A stretch of 64,000 nucleotides of DNA, taken from positions 1-64,000 of the forward strand of contig NZ_FZNP01000008.1 of the NCBI RefSeq assembly GCF_900188105.1, given 5' to 3'. The DNA comes from Actinomadura mexicana. Lineage in GTDB: Bacteria > Actinomycetota > Actinomycetes > Streptosporangiales > Streptosporangiaceae. Numbering within the stretch: the stretch's first letter is position 1; each line of letters opens with the position of its first letter. The notes beneath the pieces are model-generated. The model was not told where the DNA came from. It saw only the letters and a program-made list of their open reading frames with translations, and ran no database searches. Shown piece after piece: positions 49,449 through 57,052 of the stretch. The translations under genes and the position numbers were made by a program.

Positions 49449-49800
49449 AGGATGCCTCCGGGCGGTGAGGGGTTGCTCACAGCCTTTCCGGAGGCGGTCA
49501 CGCCGTCAAGACGACACGACGCCAGTAAGCAGACACTTCGGTTCAGGCCGGACGCGGTCGGCCCGTCAGGCGGACGTGTTAGGCGCCGGCGCCACCCCCA
49601 GGGACGCCGGCGCCACCACGACGAGGGGGCCTGCGGTCATCATGAGTCCCCCCAGAACGGCGAGCAGTGCAGTCGCCTTCCCATGATGCCTCCACAGACA
49701 GCCCCAAGGTCCCGTAGCGGGACGTAACCGACACTATCCGGAGGGCCGTAATGAGGGCGTAAACCGCCCTAAACGCCCTGCAAAACCTCGGCGCGGCCGG
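49449..49800. other. 352-bp spacer with duplicated GGCGCCGGCG motif
   Basis: Between two leftward genes. Contains GGCGCCGGCG blocks repeated 29 bp apart (about 49576 and 49605), a candidate micro-ORF on the leftward strand (49566-49643), and lower-GC sequence at 49715-49770 that may carry the phosphoesterase-gene promoter. No other gene is supportable. Confidence 0.4.
49566..49643 (-). CDS. Possible 25-residue hydrophobic micro-ORF
   Basis: ATG-ATG start at 49643, TGA at 49568. Translation MMTAGPLVVVAPASLGVAPA then PNTSA. In the same frame the upstream sequence is also protein-like and hydrophobic (KATALLAVLGGL) but has no ATG/GTG/TTG start, so the true N-terminus may lie further upstream with a non-standard start, or the frame is chance. 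No Shine-Dalgarno at the first ATG. Weak candidate only. Confidence 0.25.
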   Translation of the reverse strand: MMTAGPLVVVAPASLGVAPAPNTSA

Positions 49801-50688
49801 TCAGGGCGCCAGGACGCGCAGTGCGCCGGGCATCACCCGCGCGGTGACCGGGAGCACCCCGGGCAGCTCGCCGTCCGCGCCGTACGGAAGCGTCCTGCCG
49901 GACCCGCCGGCGAGCTCGATGCGCACCTCGCGGCCGCGCAGCACCTCCACCTCGGGCCGCCGGACGTGCGTCCCGGCCTCCAGCTCCCGCATGACGGCGA
50001 AGAACAGCGTCCTCGGCGCCTTGCGGATCAGCACGACGTCGAGCAGGCCGTCGTCGACGCGCGCGTCAGGGGCGATGTGCTTGCCGAAACCGTAGTAGCC
50101 GGAGTTGGCGGCGACGACGGTGTAGCCCTCCCGCCGGTGCCGCTCGCCGTCCACGGTGATCAGGTAGTCGGCGTGCCGCCACGAGGCGATCGCGCGCAGC
50201 GCCCCGACGTAGTAGGCGGCCGAGCCGCGCAGCAGCCGCGTCCTGTTGGCGTTGTCGTTGGCGACCGCGTCCACGCCCGCGTAGACGCTGCCGAGCACGG
50301 CCGTCCCGTTGGCGTCGATGGCGTCCACGGCGCGCGGCTCGCCCTCCAGCAGCAGCGGGGCGAGCCGCTCGGGGTCGGACGGGACGCCGAGCTGCCGCGC
50401 GAAGTCGTTGCCCCTTCCGGCGGGGACGATCCCGAAGACGGCGTCCGTCCCGGCCAGGGCCCCGCCGACGCAGCCGACCAAACCGTCCCCGCCGACGCCG
50501 AGCACCACGCGGTCCGCCCCGGCGGCGGCGCGGGCGGCGCCGGCGGCGTGCTCCATCCCCCGGCTGTACTCGACGTCGACCTCGGCGCCCGCGTCGCGCA
50601 GCAGCCGGGCGAGCGGGATCAGGCACGAGGCGGACGCGCCGCCCGCCGCCGGATTGACGATCGCGGTGAACGCGCGCACGGCGCTCAC
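49801..50688 (-). CDS. Diacylglycerol-kinase-family lipid kinase
   Basis: 295 residues from GTG at 50688, overlapping the previous stop by 4 nt. DAGK catalytic fold: AIVNPAAGGASASCL (first glycine motif), VLGVGGDGLVGCVGGAL (the GGDG nucleotide-binding motif), then FGIVPAGRGNDFARQLGV and DARVDDGLLDVVLI. All expected motifs of bacterial YegS/Dgk-type kinases are present. In M. tuberculosis the orthologous position, Rv2252, is a diacylglycerol kinase that feeds phosphatidylinositol mannoside synthesis. The same partners (FAD oxidase, TetR, GlpD) adjoin here, so a glycerolipid role is likely. Confidence 0.92.
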   Translation of the reverse strand: MSAVRAFTAIVNPAAGGASASCLIPLARLLRDAGAEVDVEYSRGMEHAAGAARAAAGADRVVLGVGGDGLVGCVGGALAGTDAVFGIVPAGRGNDFARQLGVPSDPERLAPLLLEGEPRAVDAIDANGTAVLGSVYAGVDAVANDNANRTRLLRGSAAYYVGALRAIASWRHADYLITVDGERHRREGYTVVAANSGYYGFGKHIAPDARVDDGLLDVVLIRKAPRTLFFAVMRELEAGTHVRRPEVEVLRGREVRIELAGGSGRTLPYGADGELPGVLPVTARVMPGALRVLAP

Positions 50689-52289
50689 TCCCTTCCCGCG
50701 GGCGGGACGAGGACGCCCGGGTTGAGGATCCCGGCGGGATCGACCCGGTCCTTGACGGCGCGCAGCACGGCGGCGCCGAGCGGCCCGATCTCCCGGGCGT
50801 ACCAGTCGCGGTGGTCGGTGCCCACCCCGTGATGATGGCTGATCGTCCCGCCCGCCGCGAGGATCGCGTCGCACGCCGCGCGCTTGGCGGCGGCCCAGTG
50901 CCCGACGGGGTCCTCGCCCCGCGCGGACACGACCGTGAAGTAGAGGGACGCGCCCGTCGGGTACACGTGCGAGATGTGGCACATCACCAGCGGCGGCGTC
51001 CCGGCGCCCGACAGCGTTCCGATCAGGGCCTGCCGGACGGCCTCGTACAGCGCGGGGACCTGCGACCAGAAGGCGGCGGTCTCCAGCGTCTCGGCGAAGG
51101 CGCCGGCGTCCAGGAGGGCGTCGCGCAGGTAGGGGGCGTCGAAGCGGCCGTGCTCCCACTTCTCCCCCGGCCCGGCGCCGAGCGGCTCGCCGCCGGCGTC
51201 GCGCAGCACCCGCGCGGCCCCGGCCCGCCGGTCGGCGACGAGGGCGGGGGCGCCCTCGAACCCGAGGACGGCCAGGGCCCCGGCCGCCGAGGAGCCGTCG
51301 CCGATCGCCGCCGGATCGGCCAGCCCGACCATGGTCTCGGTCTCGTCCGACAACCGCAGGACCGCGGGGAGGGGGCCGTTTTGGGCGAGGCGCCGCAGCG
51401 CGGCGGCGCCCTGGTCGAACGAGGCGAACCGCCAGCCCTCGTACGCCCGGTCCCGCGGGACCGGATGCACCCGCACCCGCACGGAGGTGATCACGCCGAA
51501 CGCGCCCTCCGAGCCGAGGACGAGCTGCCGCAGGTCGGGCCCGGCGGCCGACTTCGGCGCCCGCCCGAGGTCGAGCGTCCCCTCGGGGGTGGCCGCGGTG
51601 AGGCCGACGACCATGTCGTCGAACCGCCCGTATCCGGCGGACGCCTGCCCGCTCGACCGCGCCGCCGCGAACCCGCCGATCGACGCCCACTCGTAGGACT
51701 GCGGGAAGTGCCCGAGCGTGTAGCCGCGCTCGTTGAGCAGCGCCTCCGCCGCCGGGGCGCGCAGGCCGGGCTGCAGGACGGCCGTCCGGGAGACCTCGTC
51801 CAGCTCGACGAGCCCGTCCATGCGGCGCAGGTCGAGGGCGACGAAGGCGTCCACGCCCTCCGGCGCAAGCCCGCCGACGACCGAGGTGCCGCCGCCGAAC
51901 GGGACGACCGCGATCCGCCGCTCGGCGCACGCCTCCAGGACCGCGAGCACCTCGCCGTGGTCACCGGGCAGGACCACCGCGTCCGGTGCGCCGGCGGCGT
52001 CGCCTGCCCGGATGCGCAGCAGGTCGGGCGTGGACTTGCCGCGCGTGTGGCGGATCCGCGCCTCGGCGTCGGCGCGGACGTTCGCCTCCCCCACGACGGC
52101 GGCGAGCGCGGTCAGGTCGTCCCCGGACAGCCGGGGCTCGGCGACCCGGACGCCGCTCAGCGCGGCCGGCGGCTCCGCGGCGGGCCGCACGCCGAGCAGG
52201 TCGCGCAGCAGGCCGACCACGGGCTCGGGCAGCGGCGCCGCCTTCGCCGGGTCGCCCCAGCCGCTCCACAGCATGTCGCGCGTCTCCAC
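50685..52289 (-). CDS. FAD-linked oxidase, alkyl-DHAP-synthase-like
   Basis: 534 residues from GTG at 52289, chosen for the GGGAGG 5 nt upstream. PCMH-type flavoprotein: FAD-binding VVPFGGGTSVVGGLAPEGVD (about 125), HFPQSYEWASIGGFAAARSS near 195, and the C-terminal catalytic patch ISHHHGVGTDHRDWYAREIG (about 485), where the HHH cluster and following region are typical of alkylglycerone-phosphate synthase and related oxidases. In bacteria this fold usually oxidises hydroxy acids or forms ether bonds. It stands in an operon with a DAG kinase and opposite a glycerol-3-phosphate dehydrogenase, the Rv2251 position. Ether-lipid formation is plausible but unproven. Confidence 0.87.
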   Translation of the reverse strand: METRDMLWSGWGDPAKAAPLPEPVVGLLRDLLGVRPAAEPPAALSGVRVAEPRLSGDDLTALAAVVGEANVRADAEARIRHTRGKSTPDLLRIRAGDAAGAPDAVVLPGDHGEVLAVLEACAERRIAVVPFGGGTSVVGGLAPEGVDAFVALDLRRMDGLVELDEVSRTAVLQPGLRAPAAEALLNERGYTLGHFPQSYEWASIGGFAAARSSGQASAGYGRFDDMVVGLTAATPEGTLDLGRAPKSAAGPDLRQLVLGSEGAFGVITSVRVRVHPVPRDRAYEGWRFASFDQGAAALRRLAQNGPLPAVLRLSDETETMVGLADPAAIGDGSSAAGALAVLGFEGAPALVADRRAGAARVLRDAGGEPLGAGPGEKWEHGRFDAPYLRDALLDAGAFAETLETAAFWSQVPALYEAVRQALIGTLSGAGTPPLVMCHISHVYPTGASLYFTVVSARGEDPVGHWAAAKRAACDAILAAGGTISHHHGVGTDHRDWYAREIGPLGAAVLRAVKDRVDPAGILNPGVLVPPAGRE

Positions 52290-52338
52290 GCCCGCCTCCC
52301 TCGCCGCCCCGGCTACCTGATGGCTTACACTGTGACAC

Positions 52339-52947
52339 ATGACGTCGAACCGTCACAACAGGTCGGCGGCGCGGACCGCCGACGACACCGTGCTGGACGC
52401 CGCGCGCGACTGCGTGCTGGCGGTCGGGGTGCGGCGCACGACGCTGACCGACATCGCGCGCCGGGCCGGCGTCTCGCGGATGACCCTCTACCGGCGCTGG
52501 CCGGACGTCCGCACCATCGTCGCCGACCTGATGACCCGCGAGTGGACCGGGATCGGCGACGCGCTGCGGCCTCCCGACGACGGCCGCCCCGTCCGGCCCC
52601 GGCTGGTGGACGGCCTGGTCACCGGCGTGCGGACGTTCCGCGACCACCCGCTGCTCCGCAAGATCATCGAGGTCGACCCGGAGTTGCTGCTGCCCTACCT
52701 GCTGGACCGCTGCGGCGCCAGTCAGCAGGCCTTCCTCGCGGGGTTCGAGGAGTCGATCGCCGCCGGCCGGCGGGACGGCACGATCCGGGCGGGCCACCCC
52801 GCGCTCCAGGCCCGCGCGCTCCTGCTCGTCGTCCAGTCGTTCGGGCTCTCCGCGCAGATCATGATCGACGCGCGAGAGCCCGGGGTCGACGCGGACGCCC
52901 TGGACGCCGAACTCCGCCACATCCTGGAGAGGATGCTCGCGCCGTGA
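52339..52947 (+). CDS. TetR-family regulator of the glycerolipid divergon
   Basis: 202 residues, ATG at 52339. HTH: TTLTDIARRAGVSRMTLYRR (about 36) followed by WPDVRTIVADLMTREW. Divergent from the FAD oxidase (49-bp spacer), whose shared spacer holds a CACTGTG palindrome (52328-52334) next to its own ATG, a candidate operator. Its stop overlaps the GTG of glpD (GTGA), so it is co-expressed with that gene. Position corresponds to M. tuberculosis Rv2250c. The ligand is probably a lipid or acyl compound. Confidence 0.9.
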   Translation: MTSNRHNRSAARTADDTVLDAARDCVLAVGVRRTTLTDIARRAGVSRMTLYRRWPDVRTIVADLMTREWTGIGDALRPPDDGRPVRPRLVDGLVTGVRTFRDHPLLRKIIEVDPELLLPYLLDRCGASQQAFLAGFEESIAAGRRDGTIRAGHPALQARALLLVVQSFGLSAQIMIDAREPGVDADALDAELRHILERMLAP

Positions 52948-54509
52948 ACGCAGCCGGACCCGACCCGCGGACCTCCCTCAACGCCGCGCGCAGGGAGCGC
53001 GAGCTCGCCGAACTGTCCGGCGAGGCGGTGGACGTGCTGGTCGTCGGCCTCGGCGCCACCGGCGCGGGCGCCGCGCTGGACGCCGCGTCCCGCGGCCTGT
53101 CCGTCGCCGCGGTCGATGCCCGCGACCTGGCCTTCGGCACGTCGCGCTGGAGCTCCAAGCTGATCCACGGCGGGCTGCGCTACCTGGCCTCCGGGCAGGT
53201 GGACGTCGCGCACGAGAGCGCGGTCGAGCGCGGCGCGCTGATGCTGCGCACCGCCCCGCACCTGGTGCGCGCGCTCCCGTTCGTGCTGCCGCTGACCCCG
53301 CTGGTGTCCCGCCCGCAGGCGCTGCTGGCCGGCGGCGGCATGCGCGCCGGGGACCTGCTGCGGCTCGCCGCCCGCACCCCGCGCTCGGTCCTGCCGGGCC
53401 CCCGCCGGCTGTCGGCGGTCGAGACGCTCCGGCTCGCCCCCGCCCTGCGCCCCCACGGGCTGCGCGGCGGGCTGCTGTCGTGGGACGGCCAGCTCGCCGA
53501 CGACGCCCGCCTCGTCACCGCGCTCGCCCGGACCGCCGCCGGGCACGGTGCCCGGATCCTCACCCGCTGCCGCGCGGTCGAGCTGACCGGCGACGGCGCC
53601 CTCGTCCGGGACGAGCTCACCGGCCGCGAGATCACCGTGCGGGCGCGCGCGGTGGTGAACGCCGCCGGTGTGTGGGCGGGCGGCCTGGTGGATGGCGTGC
53701 GGCTGCGCCCGTCCCGCGGTACCCACCTGGTGCTGCGGGCCGAGGCGCTGCGCGGGCTGACCGCCGCGATGCACGTCCCGATCCCGGGCGCGGGCAACCG
53801 GTTCGTGCTGGTGCTCCCGCAGGGCGACGGCCGCGTCTACGTCGGCCTCACCGACGAGCCGGCGGAGGGCCCCGTCCCGGACGTGCCGGAGCCGACCGAG
53901 GGGGAGATCGGCTTCCTGCTCGACGTCCTGGGCTCGGCGCTGGACGTCCCGGTGCGGCGCGCCGACGTGGCCGGCGCTTACGCCGGGCTGCGGCCCCTGC
54001 TCGACCTCGGGCACGGGGGCGACACCGCCGACATCTCCCGCCGGCACGCCGTCCTGACGTCGCGGGACGGCGTCGTCACGATCGTCGGCGGCAAGCTGAC
54101 CACCTACCGGCGGATGGCCGAGGACGCCGTGGACGCGGTCGTGCGTGCCCGCGGCCTTCCCGCCGGGCCCTGCCGCACCGCGGGGCTGCCCCTCGTCGGC
54201 GCGGCTCCGCGCGCCCGGCTCGACGCTCTGGACGCGCCCGCCCGGCTCGTCCGGCGGTACGGCACCGAGGCGCCGCTGCTGGCAGCCCTGGGGAGGCGGG
54301 ACCCGGCACTGCTGGAGCCGGTCGTGCCCGGGCTGCCGGTGACCGGCGCGGAGCTGGCCTGGGGAGTGCTGCACGAGGGCGCCCTCGACGCGGGCGACCT
54401 CCTGGACCGGCGCACCCGGATCGGCCTCGTGGCGACCGACCGGGAGGCCGCCCTGCCCGCGGCAAAGGCGCTGCTCGCCGCCCCTCCTGGTTTGGCCGTC
54501 GCGCCTTAG
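52944..54509 (+). CDS. glpD: FAD-dependent glycerol-3-phosphate dehydrogenase
   Basis: 521 residues from GTG at 52944. FAD-binding VLVVGLGATGAGAALDAASR (about 30), then GTSRWSSKLIHGGLRYLASG (the GlpD signature), NAAGVWAGGLVDGVRLRPSRG (about 234), YVGLTDEP, and C-terminal VVTIVGGKLTTYRRMAEDAV. Membrane-associated flavoenzyme oxidising sn-glycerol-3-phosphate to DHAP, with electrons to quinone. It links glycerol use to DHAP for the neighbouring alkyl-DHAP-like synthase and to the lipid kinase. Its stop codon TAG lies inside the iron box of the next gene, so glpD read-through or iron regulation may overlap. Confidence 0.95.
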   Translation: MNAAGPDPRTSLNAARRERELAELSGEAVDVLVVGLGATGAGAALDAASRGLSVAAVDARDLAFGTSRWSSKLIHGGLRYLASGQVDVAHESAVERGALMLRTAPHLVRALPFVLPLTPLVSRPQALLAGGGMRAGDLLRLAARTPRSVLPGPRRLSAVETLRLAPALRPHGLRGGLLSWDGQLADDARLVTALARTAAGHGARILTRCRAVELTGDGALVRDELTGREITVRARAVVNAAGVWAGGLVDGVRLRPSRGTHLVLRAEALRGLTAAMHVPIPGAGNRFVLVLPQGDGRVYVGLTDEPAEGPVPDVPEPTEGEIGFLLDVLGSALDVPVRRADVAGAYAGLRPLLDLGHGGDTADISRRHAVLTSRDGVVTIVGGKLTTYRRMAEDAVDAVVRARGLPAGPCRTAGLPLVGAAPRARLDALDAPARLVRRYGTEAPLLAALGRRDPALLEPVVPGLPVTGAELAWGVLHEGALDAGDLLDRRTRIGLVATDREAALPAAKALLAAPPGLAVAP

Positions 54510-54524
54510 GTTACCCTTACCTAA
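54506..54524. promoter_or_regulatory. IdeR/DtxR-type iron box
   Basis: TTAGGTTACCCTTACCTAA at 54506-54524. Compared with the IdeR/DmdR consensus TTAGGTTAGSCTAACCTAA, 17 of 19 positions match, and outer arms TTAGGT/ACCTAA are a perfect dyad. It lies 20 bp upstream of the sucrase-ferredoxin ATG (54545) and overlaps the glpD stop codon. In related bacteria, Fe(II)-IdeR represses through such sites. Confidence 0.85.
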
Positions 54525-54544
54525 TCGTTTTCGGCCTGACGGGG

Positions 54545-55486
54545 ATGAACGAAGATCGGCGGGGGGACTGCGTGACGCGCGGCAGAAGCTGCGGACACTG
54601 TCCGGGGAGCCACACCGGCGAGCGGCCGTGCCTGGCGACCGCGACCGTGAAGGCGGGCGCCTGGCTGCTCATCGAGCACCCCGGCCCCTGGCCCGAACGC
54701 GTCGAGGACCTCGCCGACCCGGCGCCGGTCGCCGAGGCCGTGCGGATGGCGAAGAAGGCGGGCGTCCGGCCGCAGCTGATCCGCCGGCCGGGCCGCCGGC
54801 GCGCCACCCCGCCGCTCCAGGTCTACGCCGGGTCCTCCCGCGGGGGCGAGGCCTGGATCGAGGGGCGCGAGCTGGCCGATCCGGCCGAGCTGGCGGCGCT
54901 CGACCTGGACGCGCTCGCGAGGGGCCGGTCCCCGGGCCTCGGGAAGCGGGTGGCCGAGCCGGTCCTGCTGGTCTGCACGCACGGGCGCCGCAACGCCTGC
55001 TGCGCCCGCACCGGTGCGCCGCTGGCCCGTTCCCTCGCAATGCGTTTCGACCGCCTCATCTGGGAAACCACCCATGTCGGCGGTGACCGATTTGCGGCGA
55101 ATTTGGTATGTCTTCCCCACGGATTCTCGTACGGCGACCTGAGCGAGGCGGAGGCGGACGCGGCGGCGGACGCCTACCTGCGGGGCGAGGTCGCCCTTCC
55201 CAGGCTGCGCGGACGGGCTGGAGCCCCCGAGCCCGCGCAGGCGGCGGAGCACTTCGTCCGCGCGCACACGGAGCGGCTCGGGGTGGACGACGTGACCGTG
55301 GCGTCGATCACTGGAATCCACGGAACAACCCGGCACGAAGCGGTCGTTCTCCTGAAGCGGAGCCGTTACCGGGTGGTAGTCGAAGCCGTCCAGCAGCCCG
55401 ACCCGTGCGGGGTCGACTGCGGCGAGAACCAGAGAACCTACGTTGTTAGGGAACTCACCCTTCTCAACGAGGCGGCCCTCGTGTAA
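54545..55486 (+). CDS. Sucrase-ferredoxin-like Fe-S protein, iron-regulated
   Basis: 313 residues with ATG at 54545; a GTG 30 nt later with GGGGGG before it is an alternative. Sucrase/ferredoxin-like (Suc_Fer-like) protein: VCTHGRRNACCARTGAPLAR (Cys cluster near residue 145), WETTHVGGDRFAANLVCLPH with conserved His and Cys, and a C-terminal block ending in PCGVDCGENQRTYVV. The Cys/His set is that of a thioredoxin-like [2Fe-2S] domain, and the extra N-terminal cysteines (CGHCPGSHTGERPC) may bind a metal. A near-consensus iron box 20 bp upstream suggests expression under iron starvation. Function: proposed redox or ferredoxin-like, possibly in ferric-siderophore handling; not established. Confidence 0.85.
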   Translation: MNEDRRGDCVTRGRSCGHCPGSHTGERPCLATATVKAGAWLLIEHPGPWPERVEDLADPAPVAEAVRMAKKAGVRPQLIRRPGRRRATPPLQVYAGSSRGGEAWIEGRELADPAELAALDLDALARGRSPGLGKRVAEPVLLVCTHGRRNACCARTGAPLARSLAMRFDRLIWETTHVGGDRFAANLVCLPHGFSYGDLSEAEADAAADAYLRGEVALPRLRGRAGAPEPAQAAEHFVRAHTERLGVDDVTVASITGIHGTTRHEAVVLLKRSRYRVVVEAVQQPDPCGVDCGENQRTYVVRELTLLNEAALV

Positions 55487-55672
55487 TCTCGCTGAGGCCC
55501 CATTCGAGGGTCTCCTGTCGCACGTCCCCAGGTTTCCGGAGTAACCGGACGGGGAACAGAGCGGCAACTCCAGACGTTGGAACATTCGGCGCTTCTCTGA
55601 CTCTTGTCATCCGAAGCACGTCGAGCGTCCATGTCCCGAATTTGTTCGAAAACCAATCAAGGTGGGTGTTCC

Positions 55673-55969
55673 ATGGCTCAGGTACGTCGGCAGGCAAACC
55701 TCCCTCGTCCCAGCTGGGGCTGGCAGGACGCCGCGGCGTGCCGGGGGGAAGACCTCGTCCTCTTCTTCGGCCCCGACGGCGAGCGCCAGCCCGAGCGCGA
55801 GATCCGCGAGCGCAAGGCCAAGCAGATCTGCATGGGCTGCCCGGTCCGTACGGACTGCCTGGACTACGCGGTGTCCCGGCCCGAGAAGTACGGCACCTGG
55901 GGCGGCCTGAACGAGGACGAGCGCGCGTCCGAGCGCCGTCGTCGCATGCGTCGCGCCAACGCCACCTGA
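55673..55969 (+). CDS. WhiB-like Fe-S regulatory protein
   Basis: 98 residues, ATG at 55673 preceded by AAGGTGGG; in-frame ATGs at 55604 and 55631 upstream lack RBSs. Four-cysteine WhiB core: Cys in DAAACRGEDLVLFFGPDG, a 29-residue gap, then QICMGCPVRTDCLDYA, and the GTWGG turn (KYGTWGGLNEDERA) that is diagnostic. A basic tail RRRRMRRANA may contact DNA. It would coordinate a [4Fe-4S] cluster and partner sigma-A region 4. Which Wbl paralogue it represents cannot be fixed from sequence. Tandem terminators follow it. Confidence 0.92.
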   Translation: MAQVRRQANLPRPSWGWQDAAACRGEDLVLFFGPDGERQPEREIRERKAKQICMGCPVRTDCLDYAVSRPEKYGTWGGLNEDERASERRRRMRRANAT

Positions 55970-56031
55970 ACGAAGGCGCAGGCCGCCGAAACGCTCCCAT
56001 CGCGAAACCCCGGCACGCCACCTAAAACGTC

Positions 56032-56054
56032 ACGGCCCCGCCCCGCGGGGCCGT
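56032..56054 (+). terminator. First terminator after the WhiB-like gene
   Basis: ACGGCCCCG pairs with CGGGGCCGT around a very short loop (about 9 to 10 pairs), followed by TTTGCGTT. Located 63 bp after the WhiB-like stop. Confidence 0.8.
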
Positions 56055-56062
56055 TTGCGTTG

Positions 56063-56094
56063 CCCGGGCCCGGTCCATCCCGACCGGGCCCGGG
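56063..56094. terminator. Second terminator, tandem
   Basis: CCCGGGCCCGGTC (56063-56075) and GACCGGGCCCGGG (56082-56094): thirteen perfect pairs, 6-nt loop, then TTCTTC. It can serve the convergent phosphoribosyltransferase transcript as well. Confidence 0.8.
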
Positions 56095-56230
56095 TTCTTC
56101 GTCACATCTGCGTCACGACCCGTCGCCTCGCTCCACGACATTCCGGCGGGCCGCCCTTTTACCGCACCGTCCCCGCCGATGTGGCCATTTCCCGAAAATT
56201 CGCGGGGCACCATTCCGTCCGGACCGCCCG

Positions 56231-56302
56231 GCGGCTCACGCCCGGCCCGGCACCGCGGCTCACGCCCGGCCCGGCACCGCGGCTCACGCCCGGCCCGGCT
56301 CC
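56231..56302. repeat. 24-bp tandem repeat x3 spanning a stop codon
   Basis: Three copies of a 24-mer beginning GCGGCTCACGCCCGG at 56231, 56255 and 56279; the first two are identical, the third differs near its right end (CTCC instead of CACC). The stop codon of the leftward gene at 56284 is formed inside the third copy (TGA in the GGCTCAC segment), so the other two copies lie in its 3' flank. Confidence 0.9.
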
Positions 56303-57018
56303 GGGGGTCCGCCCGGGGCCTCGCCTCCCGGCCACGCGGCGCGCTCCAGCCAGGCCGTCACATCGGCGTCGGACAGCTGCCCGAAGTCGCGGTACCACTG
56401 CCCCACGGCATGGAAGTCCCAGGGCGCGACCGGCACCACCAGGTCGTCCACCTCCGCCTCAAGGCTCCGGACGGTCTCGGCGGCGCCCACCGGCACCGCG
56501 AGGACCAGCCGGGACGGTCCGCGCCCGCGCACCGCCCGCACGGCCGCGCGGGCGGTGCCGCCGGTGGCGAGCCCGTCGTCCACCACGATCACCGGTCTCC
56601 CGGCTACCCGCGGCAGCGGCCGCCCGCGCCGGTAGACCGCGACCCGGCGGTCCAGCTCGGCGCGCTCGGCCCGCACGGTGGGGGCCAGCTCGTCCTCGCG
56701 GAGCCCGAGGCGGGCGAGCAGGCCGGCGTCGAACACCGGGGCGCCGCCCTCGGCGATCGCGCCGACGCCGAGCTCCGGCTGCGGCGGATACCCGATCTTG
56801 CGGGTCACCAGCACGTCGAGCGGGGCCCGGAGGTGCCGCGCGATCTCGTGGCCGACGGGGACGCCGCCGCGCGGCAGCGCGAGGACCACGGCTCCCTCCA
56901 GCCCCATCGTGGCGAGTCGCGCCGCGAGCACCCGGCCCGCCTCGGCACGGTCGGTGAAGGGGAGCCGGACGGTTCCGGGCCGCCGGGCGCCCTCGCCCGC
57001 GGGTCCGTTCCAGGACAT
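56284..57018 (-). CDS. Phosphoribosyltransferase-fold protein
   Basis: 244 residues; ATG at 57018 preferred over a GTG 9 nt earlier because GGAAGGGG lies at proper spacing to it. PRTase fold of the ComF/erythromycin-esterase-linked type: VVLALPRGGVPVGHEIARHL near 44, RKIGYPPQPELGVGAIAEGG near 73, and the PRPP-binding loop PVIVVDDGLATGGTARAAVR near 140. Members of this family are annotated as putative phosphoribosyl transferases without a known base, sometimes next to dienelactone hydrolases. The C-terminus runs into a 24-bp minisatellite. Cytosolic. Confidence 0.88.
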   Translation of the reverse strand: MSWNGPAGEGARRPGTVRLPFTDRAEAGRVLAARLATMGLEGAVVLALPRGGVPVGHEIARHLRAPLDVLVTRKIGYPPQPELGVGAIAEGGAPVFDAGLLARLGLREDELAPTVRAERAELDRRVAVYRRGRPLPRVAGRPVIVVDDGLATGGTARAAVRAVRGRGPSRLVLAVPVGAAETVRSLEAEVDDLVVPVAPWDFHAVGQWYRDFGQLSDADVTAWLERAAWPGGEAPGGPPEPGRA

Positions 57019-57052
57019 CGGGCGCACCCCCTTCCGGGGTCCCCCTACCCAC

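Noticed and set aside
56231..56302. CRISPR-like repeats
   Set aside because: Copies are head-to-tail without spacers and there are no cas genes; this is a minisatellite.
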